This document shows, in pieces, positions 49,149 through 57,549 of a stretch of DNA of 64,000 nt (position 1 is its first letter; every line of letters starts with the position of its first letter). The DNA is taken from the NCBI GenBank assembly GCA_017405645.1, contig JAFQZZ010000033.1, positions 53,939 through 117,938 of the forward strand, in the 5' to 3' direction. The stretch is from Bacillota bacterium (GTDB taxonomy: Bacteria; Bacillota; Clostridia; Peptostreptococcales; Anaerovoracaceae). The notes below the pieces were generated by a model. It was not told the DNA's origin, did not search any database, and was given only the letters and a program-made list of their open reading frames with translations. The position numbers were made by a program, and so were the translations under genes.

Positions 49149-51020
49149 ATGAAGAACAGACGAGGAGGAAAATGGATCGCCATCGGCCTGACCGCCCTGA
49201 TCGTGGCCGGCTTCACGGTCTTCCCCGCCGAGGACCTGACACCGGATCCGGCGGAGAACATTCCGGCTGCCGTCCGGTCCGCGCAGGATTCCGTCGTCAG
49301 CGCCGGGGATGAGATCCGGCAGGAGATCCGGGCCAAGGACCCGGCTGCGCCGGCCGAGATCCCGGCCGCTTCCCGGACGGAGACCGCTTTTGCCGGTGAT
49401 ACTGCGGCACCGGAAATCAAGGCCGATGCAGCGGACCCCACGGATCTGGACGACGCGTCCGGCCTGATCGAACCGGCGGATCCTTCGGAATATACGAATA
49501 ATGAGATCTACGTCACCTACACCGACGGGACCGATGAAGTGCGGACCTGCCGGGACAGCCGGGACGTATCGGAAAACCTGGCGATGCTCGCCGGGGAAGA
49601 AAACGTCGCCTACGTTCAGCCTAACTATACCTATACCCTGGCGGAAGCGCCGGACGATCCCTTCTTCGGGAAGCAGTGGGGCCTGTACAACGACGGCAGT
49701 TTTGAAATGGACAACAAACAGTCCCATCCGGAATACGACAATCCGCTGGGACTGAATCCGGAAGACCCCCAGCCCCAGGAGCCGGAATCCCAGGCTCTGG
49801 CCGGCCGGGACATCAACTACCTGGAAGCGGCCGGGATTTTCAACGACTTCGACCGGGAGATCATCATCGCCCTGATCGATACCGGCGCCGACTATACCCA
49901 CCCCGACCTCCAGGAGACCTTTTGGGTGAACGGAGGAGAGATCCCCGGCAACCGGAAGGACGACGACGGGAACGGGTACACCGATGACGTCTACGGCTGG
50001 AATTTCTACGGGAACAACAACCGGGTGCTGTCGTCCGGCCAGGAAGTCCACGGGACCCATGTGGCCGGGATCCTGGCAGCCGCCTCCGGCAACGGCAGAG
50101 GCATCACCGGCGCTTCGCTGAACCCGAAGGTGAAGGTCATGATCCTGAAGGTGCTGGGAGGCAGCGACGGGAACGGATCCACCGCTTCCATCGTCAGCGC
50201 GATCCGCTATGCCCAGGCCAACGGCGCCTCCATCTGCAACCTGAGTCTCTGCAGCGACGCCAATGACCACGCCCTCTACCGGGCCATCGCCGGCTCCTCC
50301 ATGCTGTTCATCACCGCTTCCGGCAACACCGGCAGCGACATCGACAAGACCCCCAGTTATCCGGCCTCCTACGACCTGGACAACATCATCGCCGTGGCGA
50401 ACATGTCCGCCGACGGCAATCTGGAGGTCACCTCCAACTACGGCGTGAACTCCGTGGACATCGCAGCTCCGGGCACCGACATCCTGAGCACCATTCCGGG
50501 CGGCGCCTACGGTTTCATGACCGGCACCTCCATGGCGACGCCGATGGTGGCTGCGGCGGCAGCCACGGTCTACTCCCATTACGAGGATATCACCGTGGAC
50601 GACATCCCGGGCATCCTGCTGACCACCGCCCGGGTCACGGACGAACTCATGGGCAGGGTGTCCACCGGCGGGATGCTGGACATGAAGGCGGCCCTGTCCC
50701 TGGACAAGGAGCTCATTCAGGAAGCCGCGGCAAACCGCAAGAAGAGCGGTTCCTCGCCGGAGATCTACACCCAGACCACCACCCGCATGGGCCGGGATTA
50801 CCTGGTGGTCAAGGTGCGGGATATGGACGGCGACCTGACCCAGACGGTATACTCCCCCGGCAACCTGACGCCGCCGGAGTTCCTCGGCGGTACCGTGGGC
50901 AGGCCCTTCCGGCTGAATGCGCTGGGGATCCACGTTTTTGCCATCAAGGCCGGCGGCACCTACACCTTCTACGCCGCGGATGAAAGCGGCAACGAGACCA
51001 TCAAAGCCGTGGCGCTGTAG
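49149..51020 (+). CDS. Secreted subtilisin-family serine protease (S8)
   Basis: The 623-residue exported protease has an N-terminal signal or anchor (WIAIGLTALIVAGFTVF), a propeptide at about 75-165 (ending EENVAYVQPNYTYTL), and a catalytic domain at about 175-520: IIALIDTGADYTHPDL (Asp), EVHGTHVAGILAA (His), FITASGNTGSD (oxyanion Asn) and MTGTSMATPMVAAAA (Ser). The C-terminal ~100 residues form a beta domain ending DESGNETIKAVAL; no LPxTG or S-layer anchor is seen. The upstream -10 TATAAT at 49085-49090 has only a weak -35. Its terminator lies inside the opposing comEA gene. Confidence 0.92.
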   Translation: MKNRRGGKWIAIGLTALIVAGFTVFPAEDLTPDPAENIPAAVRSAQDSVVSAGDEIRQEIRAKDPAAPAEIPAASRTETAFAGDTAAPEIKADAADPTDLDDASGLIEPADPSEYTNNEIYVTYTDGTDEVRTCRDSRDVSENLAMLAGEENVAYVQPNYTYTLAEAPDDPFFGKQWGLYNDGSFEMDNKQSHPEYDNPLGLNPEDPQPQEPESQALAGRDINYLEAAGIFNDFDREIIIALIDTGADYTHPDLQETFWVNGGEIPGNRKDDDGNGYTDDVYGWNFYGNNNRVLSSGQEVHGTHVAGILAAASGNGRGITGASLNPKVKVMILKVLGGSDGNGSTASIVSAIRYAQANGASICNLSLCSDANDHALYRAIAGSSMLFITASGNTGSDIDKTPSYPASYDLDNIIAVANMSADGNLEVTSNYGVNSVDIAAPGTDILSTIPGGAYGFMTGTSMATPMVAAAAATVYSHYEDITVDDIPGILLTTARVTDELMGRVSTGGMLDMKAALSLDKELIQEAAANRKKSGSSPEIYTQTTTRMGRDYLVVKVRDMDGDLTQTVYSPGNLTPPEFLGGTVGRPFRLNALGIHVFAIKAGGTYTFYAADESGNETIKAVAL

Positions 51021-51689
51021 TTATATCGTGATCAAATCTTTTAATCGCTCAAATTTAGCGTCTCCGATCCCGGAGACGTTTTTTATGTCCTCGATCTTCT
51101 GAAAGGCTCCCACGCTCTGCCGGTAATCGATGATGGACTGGGCATAGACCTCCCCGATCCCCGGCAGCTGCATCAGGGTGGTTTTATCGGCGGTATTGAT
51201 GTTGATCAGACCGCCGGAAGCGCCGGAAGCGGAAGGCTGCCCCGAGGAGACCCCCGGGGTCATCCCCGCCTGCTCCTCCCCTTTAAAGGGAATGTAGACG
51301 GCCATGCCGTCCGCCACCTTTTCCGCCAGGTTCACCCGGCCGTATTCCGCCGACTCCGTCATTCCCCCGGCGGCTTCCACCGCTTCGTAGACCCGGCTGC
51401 CCTCCGGGATCCGGACGACGCCGGGACAGGCCACCGCTCCTTCCACATCCACCACGATCTGGGCCGGCACCGCCGCTACCGGGCTCTCTTCCCCGCTGCC
51501 CCCGGCCGTTTCCGGTCCGCCGTCTTCCGGATAGATTCCCTCCTCCGATTCCGAATGCACCACCCCCGCCGTGCTCTTCACCGGCAGGAAACTCCCGGTG
51601 TCCAGGTACTGCTTGAGGAAAACGCTGGCCAGAAAGACCAGCGTCATCAACGTGAAGATCAATACTTTGTTCTTTGTTGTCGTTTCCAT
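51021..51689 (-). CDS. comEA: ComEA-family DNA-binding protein
   Basis: Surface DNA receptor of the competence uptake system. About 222 residues from ATG 51689 (GGGGG seven bases before). One N-terminal membrane helix (VLIFTLMTLVFLASVFLKQY), then a SLBB domain (IVVDVEGAVACPGVVRIPEG, about 85-150), a Gly/Ser linker and a C-terminal helix-hairpin-helix pair (LININTADKTTLMQLPGIGE and IEDIKNVSGIGDAKFERLKD). The stop is directly next to the subtilase stop. No comEC or comEB follows; other competence genes must be elsewhere. The upstream -10 TACAAT (51713-51718) lies within an inverted repeat CTTTCAT/ATGAAAG (51701-51727). Confidence 0.92.
   Translation of the reverse strand: METTTKNKVLIFTLMTLVFLASVFLKQYLDTGSFLPVKSTAGVVHSESEEGIYPEDGGPETAGGSGEESPVAAVPAQIVVDVEGAVACPGVVRIPEGSRVYEAVEAAGGMTESAEYGRVNLAEKVADGMAVYIPFKGEEQAGMTPGVSSGQPSASGASGGLININTADKTTLMQLPGIGEVYAQSIIDYRQSVGAFQKIEDIKNVSGIGDAKFERLKDLITI
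51059..51084 (+). terminator. Subtilase terminator embedded in comEA
   Basis: Plus strand: 8-bp perfect stem CGTCTCCG/CGGAGACG with a 4-base loop (51059-51078) and six T (51079-51084), 38 bases after the subtilase stop. It lies inside comEA, in the codons for NVSGIGDA of the last helix-hairpin-helix. Confidence 0.85.
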
Positions 51690-51752
51690 GAAAAAACCCC
51701 CTTTCATCGTTCATTGTACCATGAAAGAAGGTTTGATGTTCCCTTTATTTTC

Positions 51753-52457
51753 CTATTTTAGCAAATACAGAGGTATTTCGGCGCCCTCTGTGGATTCGGC
51801 ATACATTTCGACCCGTTCGATCAGGGTCTCCATCTCCCCGCCGGAAATATCCATCTTCTCCCGGAGTTTCTGCAGCAAAACCTCCGGATTCAGATTGGAC
51901 TGACTGCCGGTGTCCACCTTCAGGTCCATCAGCACGTAGTCCTTCCGGGGCAGGATCTCCAGTTTGCGGACCTTCTCCCGGATGTCGATCTCCTTGATCT
52001 TCCCGGACTTTTTCTGCTCCTTTTGGATCAGGACGGAGGGCTGGGACAGGAACCAGTCCGCCGCTTCGTTCAGCTTTTCGTATCCCGCCGGATCCGCCAT
52101 CCGGATCCCCACGTGGTAGTCGCCCCCGGTGATCAGCGCCCCCGCCGCCTTTTTGGTTTCCTTAAGTACGCTGCAGGAGACCATCCGGATTCCCTCCGGC
52201 ATGGCGGAATCCAGGCGCTGCCGCACTTCTTCCGGATCCATGTCTTCCAGGGTCTCGAATTCAAAATACTCTCCCCGGCTGGTATACCCCAGGGAAAGGG
52301 GCTGGGCGATGCTCATTTTCGGATGGGGGGAATACCCTTCCGAATACTTCAGCCGGATGCCCTTGCGCTTGATGGCCCGCTGGAACAGCCGCATGATGTC
52401 CAGGTGGGAGATGTAGCGCATGTCGCCTTCTTTCGTCCATTTGATCAGAAATTTCAT
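51753..52457 (-). CDS. TIGR03936 radical-SAM-associated protein (DUF2344)
   Basis: The 234 residues match the DUF2344 family: KWTKEGDMRYISHLDIMRLF at the start, then LKYSEGYSPHPKMSIAQPLS and YFEFETLEDMDPEEVRQRL. It is the standard downstream partner of the TIGR03960 radical SAM protein and is usually near ribosomal or RNase G genes; the joint reaction is not known. It lies 12 bases after the radical SAM gene. rplU and rng, common neighbours, are absent. Confidence 0.93.
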   Translation of the reverse strand: MKFLIKWTKEGDMRYISHLDIMRLFQRAIKRKGIRLKYSEGYSPHPKMSIAQPLSLGYTSRGEYFEFETLEDMDPEEVRQRLDSAMPEGIRMVSCSVLKETKKAAGALITGGDYHVGIRMADPAGYEKLNEAADWFLSQPSVLIQKEQKKSGKIKEIDIREKVRKLEILPRKDYVLMDLKVDTGSQSNLNPEVLLQKLREKMDISGGEMETLIERVEMYAESTEGAEIPLYLLK

Positions 52458-52469
52458 CCTTCTCCCTCC

Positions 52470-54314
52470 TCAGCACTTAAACAGGGTATTGACGCCGCAG
52501 AACTGGCAGCCTTCCCGGCAGTCCTTCGTGATCTCGCCCCGCTTCGCCTTTTCGTTCTCCGACCGGTAGAACTCCTTGTCCACGCCGGTGCCGATCAGGT
52601 CCCAGGGCAGGATCTCATCGTATTCCCGGGCTCTCCGGGCATAGAAATCCGGATCCAGACCGGTATTGCGGAAAGCCTGCATCCATTTGTCAAAATCGAA
52701 ATGCTCCCGCCACCCGTCGAACTTGCAGCCCAGGCGGACCGCTTCCACCAGGGTCCCGCACATCCGGCGGTCGCCCCGGGCCAGTACCCCTTCCAGATAA
52801 CTGGTGGCGCTGTCATGGTAACTCAGCCGGACGCACTTCATGGGCTTGATCAGGTTCTTCACCAGTTCGTGCTTCCGGGAGAACTCCTCATCCGTATCCT
52901 GGGGGAACCACTGGAAGGGCGTATGGGGCTTCGGGACGAAATTGGACACGCTGACGTGGATGGACAGCCGTCCGATCTTCCCGTTGACCTCTTTGTAGAT
53001 ATTCATGATGTTCCGGGCGATATCGGCGATCCCTGCCAGGTCTTCGTCGGTTTCCCCCGGAAGCCCCGCCATGAAATACAGCTTGATGGTATGCCACCCC
53101 AGCTCGAAAGCCTGCCGGGAAGCGGCATAAATGTGCTCCTCCGTGATGTCCTTGTTGATCACGTTCCGAAGCCTTTGGCTGCCCGCCTCCACCGCGAAGG
53201 TGAGCCCGGATTTCTTGTATCCCTGGATCTCGTCCATCACCTTGAAGGAGAAGGAATCCAGCCGCAGGGAAGGCAGGGACATGGAGACGTCCGACTCCCG
53301 GCAGAGGGCCATCAGGTCCGTCACCAGTTCCTCCACCCGTGAATAGTCCCCGGTGGACAGGGAAAGGATGGACAGTTCCTCGTACCCGGTAGCCCTCAGT
53401 TCTTCCTCCACGATCTCCCGGATCTTCTCCGGGCTCCGCTCCCGCACGGGACGGTAGATCATCCCGGCCTGGCAGAACCGGCACCCCCGGGTGCAGCCCC
53501 GGAAGATCTCCACCACCGCCCGGTCATGGACCGTGGAGATGAAGGGCACCACCGGCTCCGTGGGAAACGGCGCGCTGTCCATATCCTGGATGATCCGCTT
53601 GTCGATGCGGTCTGGGGCCTTGTCGTAGGTTTTACGGATCTCCCGGATGGTCCCGTCTTCGTTATAGTCAAACTCGTAGAACCGGGGCACGTACATGCCC
53701 TCGATCCCGCACAGGGATTTCAAAAATTCGATCTTCGGGGCGCCGCTGGCCTTCCACTCCCGGAGTTTTTCCATGATCTCCGGCCAGACCTCTTCCCCTT
53801 CCCCAATGGAGAAGGCGTCGGCAAATTCCGCCATGGGCTCCGGGTTGTAGGTGCAGGGCCCGCCGATGATGATAAAGGGATCCTCTTCGGTCCTCTCCGC
53901 CGCCCAGACGGACATGCCCGCCAGGACGATCATGTTCAGCATGTTTGTCACCAGCATCTCGTAACCCACGGAGACGGCGAAGATATCTGCCTCCTTCACC
54001 GCCCGCTTCGTTTCCAGGGTATACAGCGGGATCCCTTCCTCCCGCATGATGGCCTCGAAATCCACGTCCGGCGCATAGACCCGCTCGCACTGCACGTCCG
54101 GAATATCGTTCAGGACCTTGTACAGGATCTGCAGCCCCAGGTTGGACATGCCGATCTCATACAGGTCCGGAAAACCGAAGGCTACCCGCAGGGACACCTG
54201 CTCCGCAGGCTTTTTCACCGCATTCAGTTCCCCGCCGATATACCGCGCCGGCTTCTCCACCCGCATCACACAGCGTTCGATCTTCTTTTCCAGTTCTGAT
54301 TTATTCTCAAACAT
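52470..54314 (-). CDS. TIGR03960 B12-binding-domain radical SAM protein
   Basis: The 614 residues have an N-terminal B12-binding-like domain (about 40-210: FGFPDLYEIGMSNLGLQILY, FIIIGGPCTYNPEPMAEFAD) and a radical SAM core with EIFRGCTRGCRFCQAGMIYR (CxxxCxxC, about 280-300). SLSTGDYSRVEELV and LTFAVEAGSQRLRNVINKDI follow. The C-terminal extension ends with CREGCQFCGVN, three more cysteines. Function is unknown; it is nearly always paired with DUF2344, as here. GGGAAG precedes ATG 54314. Confidence 0.94.
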   Translation of the reverse strand: MFENKSELEKKIERCVMRVEKPARYIGGELNAVKKPAEQVSLRVAFGFPDLYEIGMSNLGLQILYKVLNDIPDVQCERVYAPDVDFEAIMREEGIPLYTLETKRAVKEADIFAVSVGYEMLVTNMLNMIVLAGMSVWAAERTEEDPFIIIGGPCTYNPEPMAEFADAFSIGEGEEVWPEIMEKLREWKASGAPKIEFLKSLCGIEGMYVPRFYEFDYNEDGTIREIRKTYDKAPDRIDKRIIQDMDSAPFPTEPVVPFISTVHDRAVVEIFRGCTRGCRFCQAGMIYRPVRERSPEKIREIVEEELRATGYEELSILSLSTGDYSRVEELVTDLMALCRESDVSMSLPSLRLDSFSFKVMDEIQGYKKSGLTFAVEAGSQRLRNVINKDITEEHIYAASRQAFELGWHTIKLYFMAGLPGETDEDLAGIADIARNIMNIYKEVNGKIGRLSIHVSVSNFVPKPHTPFQWFPQDTDEEFSRKHELVKNLIKPMKCVRLSYHDSATSYLEGVLARGDRRMCGTLVEAVRLGCKFDGWREHFDFDKWMQAFRNTGLDPDFYARRAREYDEILPWDLIGTGVDKEFYRSENEKAKRGEITKDCREGCQFCGVNTLFKC

Positions 54315-54459
54315 CGTATCTTCCCTTTTGAATTGTTTTCTCTAGTCATTTTATCAATACCGTCGGAAAAGCGCAATCAAAAATACCGGCGCATCGCTGC
54401 GCCGGCATTCCTGATAAACGTTCAACCACTCTATTTTACTCTCTTATCTCAAACAAACA

Positions 54460-55890
54460 CTATTTTCTGCGGATGCCGTCGTCCAGTCCATTCTCCAGAC
54501 GGTTGAAGTAATCCTTCGTCTCCTTGGCCACCACGCCGCTGAGCGCGAGGATGCAGACCAGGTTCGGGATCGCCATCAGGCCGTTGAAGATATCCGCGAT
54601 GGTCCATACCTGGCTGACCGTCAGGAACGGTCCGATCAGTACGGCGAGGATGTACAGGATCCGGTAAACCTTCACCGGGCCCATGCTGCCGTTAAACAGG
54701 TATTCCAGCGAACGTTCGCCGTAGATGTCCCAGCCTAAGATGGTGGTGAAGGCGAAGAGCGCCAGACAAGCCATCAGGACGAAAGCGCCAACCTGCATAC
54801 CGAAGGGCATCCCGGTCCCCAGCGCGTGGATGGTAACCGCTGCGCCTTCCTTGCCGGTCAGGTGCGCGCCTGTTACCAGGATGGAGAGACCGGTGAGGTT
54901 GCAGATGATGATGGTGTCGATGAATACGCCGAAGGAGTTGATCAGCCCCTGCCGTACCGGCTCGTTGGTGTTCGCGGTGGCTACTGCCATAGGAGCGGAA
55001 CCAAGACCGGCTTCGTTGGAGAATACGCCTCTGGCAACGCCCTTCTGGATCGCCAGCATGAAGGCGCCCAGTGCGCCGCCGGCTGCAGCTCTCAGGCCGA
55101 ATGCTCCGGCGAATACGTCCGCGATTGCGCCCGGGATCGCGCCCAGGTTGCAGATCAGGACGATGAGGCAGGCTACGATGTAGACTACTGCCATGACCGG
55201 TACGATGTAGCTGGTAACGGTACCGATTCTCGTGATGCCGCCGATGATGACCAGCGCAGCAAAGAAGGTAACGATGACCGCTGTCGCTACGGTTGCGATA
55301 GTGTAGCTGTTGCCGAACATGGAAATCGTGTGTACGGAATCCGGGTCAAAGAAGGTGCTGACCGCGGAAGCGATGCCGTTGATCTGTACGATGGTACCGA
55401 TGCCCATGATGCCGGCCAGCGCCGCCAGGAAGGCGAAGAGTTTCGCCAGCCAGGTCCACTGTTTGCCCATGCCTTTTTCGATGGACAGGAAGGGCCCGCC
55501 CAGAGTATGGCCGTCCGGACCGATGTCTCTGTATTTAACAGCCAGCAGACACTCCGCGTATTTCGTGATCATGCCGACGCAGGCGGCGAATACCATCCAG
55601 AACAGCGCCCCCGGGCCGCCGACTACTACCGCCGTGGCAACACCGACGATGTTACCGGTACCGATGGTAGCGGACATGGCCACGCAGAAGGCCTGGAAGC
55701 TGGAAATTTCGCCCTGACCGGAGATGCCCGGTTCCTTGCCCAGCATGTACTTTGCAGAGATTCCCAATTTACGGAACTGTAAGAGTCCCAGGCGGATGGA
55801 GAGGTAAATACCCGTACCAACCAGCAGGACCAGCATGGGCACGCCCCATACTATTCCGTCTACTTTGTCGAGAAATTCAGTAAATCCCAT
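54460..55890 (-). CDS. Sodium:alanine/glycine symporter (AgcS/AlsT family)
   Basis: Membrane symporter of 476 residues with about 11 helices. Family motifs: GEISSFQAFCVAMSATIGTG then NIVGVATAVVVGGPGALFWM, KYAECLLAVKYRD, and VARGVFSNEAGLGSAPMAVA. It carries alanine or glycine with Na+. Codons are less GC-rich than in neighbours, as in highly expressed genes. It is controlled by the glycine riboswitch 95 bases upstream, so glycine is a likely substrate. AGGAGGAAAAAAAC precedes ATG 55890. Divergent from an alanine aminotransferase. Confidence 0.95.
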   Translation of the reverse strand: MGFTEFLDKVDGIVWGVPMLVLLVGTGIYLSIRLGLLQFRKLGISAKYMLGKEPGISGQGEISSFQAFCVAMSATIGTGNIVGVATAVVVGGPGALFWMVFAACVGMITKYAECLLAVKYRDIGPDGHTLGGPFLSIEKGMGKQWTWLAKLFAFLAALAGIMGIGTIVQINGIASAVSTFFDPDSVHTISMFGNSYTIATVATAVIVTFFAALVIIGGITRIGTVTSYIVPVMAVVYIVACLIVLICNLGAIPGAIADVFAGAFGLRAAAGGALGAFMLAIQKGVARGVFSNEAGLGSAPMAVATANTNEPVRQGLINSFGVFIDTIIICNLTGLSILVTGAHLTGKEGAAVTIHALGTGMPFGMQVGAFVLMACLALFAFTTILGWDIYGERSLEYLFNGSMGPVKVYRILYILAVLIGPFLTVSQVWTIADIFNGLMAIPNLVCILALSGVVAKETKDYFNRLENGLDDGIRRK

Positions 55891-55943
55891 AGTGTTTTTT
55901 TCCTCCTAGTGAATAAAATGAAAAAAGCCGATTTCAATCGACT
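55891..55943 (-). terminator. Riboswitch expression-platform hairpin and spacer before the symporter
   Basis: Minus strand: 8-bp stem AGTCGATT/AATCGGCT (55926-55943, one G-U pair, very small loop so the top pairs open) followed by six T. It lies between the glycine aptamer and the symporter ribosome binding site, the expected attenuator. The remaining bases to the start hold only the AGGAGG site. Confidence 0.75.
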
Positions 55944-55984
55944 TCCGGAGCAATGACTATATGGTGCAAGCAGGGTACTTAACA

Positions 55985-56073
55985 CTCTGTCCTTTTTACC
56001 TGAGATATCACTCCAGACACTGCTTAATGCCTGAAGCTTAAACCTTCGGTGCCCAATGGGTCTCTCCAGAGAA
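55985..56073 (-). ncRNA. Glycine riboswitch (single aptamer)
   Basis: On the minus strand the conserved blocks appear in order: CTCTGGAGAGACC, CACCGAAGG, then TCTCAGGTAAAAAGGACAGAG split as TCTCAGGTAAAA and GGACAGAG, which match the glycine aptamer (compare the second V. cholerae aptamer). Only one aptamer is seen; the stretch after it (to about 55950) could be the remnant partner of a singlet type. AAGCAG in the aptamer can pair with CTGCTT downstream, a possible switch helix. The 397-base gap 55891-56287 is otherwise filled by the terminator, two promoters and no gene. Confidence 0.9.
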
Positions 56074-56127
56074 TCAGTTGAAATATGACCGCGCGGTAAA
56101 TATTTCCCGCACATAATTGACTTTTTT

Positions 56128-56156
56128 ACAGTAGCACATTTCAGCGCTGTTTTCAA
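56128..56156 (-). promoter_or_regulatory. Promoter of the riboswitch-symporter transcript
   Basis: Minus strand: -35 TTGAAA (56151-56156), 17-base spacer, -10 TACTGT (56128-56133) with a TGTGC extended -10. Start predicted near 56121, about 50 bases before the aptamer. Confidence 0.75.
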
Positions 56157-56250
56157 GGGCTTTTTCAATAATTATACAGAAAAATGTATGAAACCAGGGG
56201 GTTTTTAAATAAATGTCATTTTCCATCTGTTCAAAAGCACGCTGAAATGA

Positions 56251-56287
56251 TATAATTTCTCCATATTGAACAGCAAGAGGTGAAAAA
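56251..56287 (+). promoter_or_regulatory. Extended -10 promoter and ribosome binding site of the aminotransferase
   Basis: Plus strand: -10 TATAAT (56251-56256) preceded by TGA (extended -10). The -35 region is poor (TGTTCA at 56228-56233). AGAGGTGAAAAA precedes ATG 56288. Confidence 0.65.
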
Positions 56288-57505
56288 ATGTATAAAATCG
56301 ATAAATCCGATAAACTGACCCACGTCCATTCCGATATCCGCGGACCGCTCTTCGTGGAAGCACTGAAAATGCAGTCGGAAGGGATCGACGTCATGAAACT
56401 CAACACCGGAAACCCCGGCACCTTCGGCTTCCCCATGCCGGACAGCGTGAAGAATGCCGTTCTCCAGAATATCGACCGGTCCACTCCCTACTGCGATCTG
56501 AAAGGGATGCCGGACGCCCGGGAGGCCATCTGCGAATATCATAAGAAAAAGGGCCTCCGGGGAATCACCCCGGACGACGTCTACATCGGCAACGGCGTCA
56601 GCGAGCTGGTAAGCATGACCATGACCGCCTTCCTGAATTACGGGGACGAGGTCCTGGTGCCCACACCGGATTACTCCCTGTGGAGCAATTCCATCTACAT
56701 CGCCGGCGCGACCCCGGTCTATTACATCTGCGACGAGGAAAACCACTGGTACCCCGATGTGGCAGACATCAAGAGCAAGATCACCCCGAAGACCCGGGCG
56801 ATCCTGCTGATCAACCCCAACAATCCCACCGGCGTCCTCTATCCCAGGGAACTGGTGGAGGAAGTGGCCCAGGTGGCCCGGGAAAACAACCTGGTGCTCT
56901 TCTCCGATGAGATTTACGACCGTCTGGTGATGGACGGGAAGGAACACGTTTCCACCGCCGCCATCGCCCCGGACGTTTTCACGATCACCTTCAACGGGCT
57001 GTCCAAATCCCACATCGTCTGCGGCTTCCGCTGCGGATGGATGGTAATCAGCGGCCCGAAGGAAGGCGCCGCCGGATTCATCGCCGGCATCACGGGCCTG
57101 GCCGCCATGCGGCTCTGCGCCAACGCCATCATGCAGCTTTCCATCGTAGCGGCCCTGGAAGACCGGGAAAGCACCCGCAGCATGCTGGTGCCCGGCGGAC
57201 GGCTGTACGAACAGCGGGAGGCCTGCTGCAACGAACTGGCGAAGATCGACGGCCTGTCCTTCGTCAAGAACGACGCCGCCTTCTATATCTTCCCGAAACT
57301 GGACGCGAAGCGGTTCAACATCACCAGCGACGACCAGTTCGCCCTGGATTTCCTGCACGAAAAGCACGTGCTGGTCATTCCGGGCAAGGGGTTCTCCTAT
57401 CCCACGCCGGATCACTTCCGGATCGTCATGCTGCCGGAGCCGGATCAGCTGGCCCGGGCGGTCAGGGACCTGGGGGATTTCCTGAGCACGTACAAACAGA
57501 AATAG
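56288..57505 (+). CDS. alaA: AlaA-type alanine aminotransferase (class I PLP enzyme)
   Basis: Glutamate-pyruvate aminotransferase of 405 residues, colinear with E. coli AlaA: HSDIRGPLFVEALKMQSEGI, LNTGNPGTFGFPMPDSV, YIGNGVSELVSMTMTAFLNY, INPNNPTGVLYPREL and TFNGLSKSHIVCGFRCGWM with the PLP lysine. C-terminal DAKRFNIT and PDHFRIVMLPEPDQ also match. It is divergent from the glycine/alanine symporter, so the pair fits alanine/glycine uptake and conversion to pyruvate. Terminator follows at 57511. Confidence 0.94.
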   Translation: MYKIDKSDKLTHVHSDIRGPLFVEALKMQSEGIDVMKLNTGNPGTFGFPMPDSVKNAVLQNIDRSTPYCDLKGMPDAREAICEYHKKKGLRGITPDDVYIGNGVSELVSMTMTAFLNYGDEVLVPTPDYSLWSNSIYIAGATPVYYICDEENHWYPDVADIKSKITPKTRAILLINPNNPTGVLYPRELVEEVAQVARENNLVLFSDEIYDRLVMDGKEHVSTAAIAPDVFTITFNGLSKSHIVCGFRCGWMVISGPKEGAAGFIAGITGLAAMRLCANAIMQLSIVAALEDRESTRSMLVPGGRLYEQREACCNELAKIDGLSFVKNDAAFYIFPKLDAKRFNITSDDQFALDFLHEKHVLVIPGKGFSYPTPDHFRIVMLPEPDQLARAVRDLGDFLSTYKQK

Positions 57506-57510
57506 ACATC

Positions 57511-57545
57511 AAAAAGAGGTGCCCGATGAGGCACCTCTTTTTTTA
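57511..57545. terminator. Bidirectional terminator between alaA and patatin genes
   Basis: Stem AAAGAGGTGCC/GGCACCTCTTT with a 6-base loop, then a run of T on the plus strand and five T on the minus strand. Confidence 0.93.
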
Positions 57546-57549
57546 TTGT

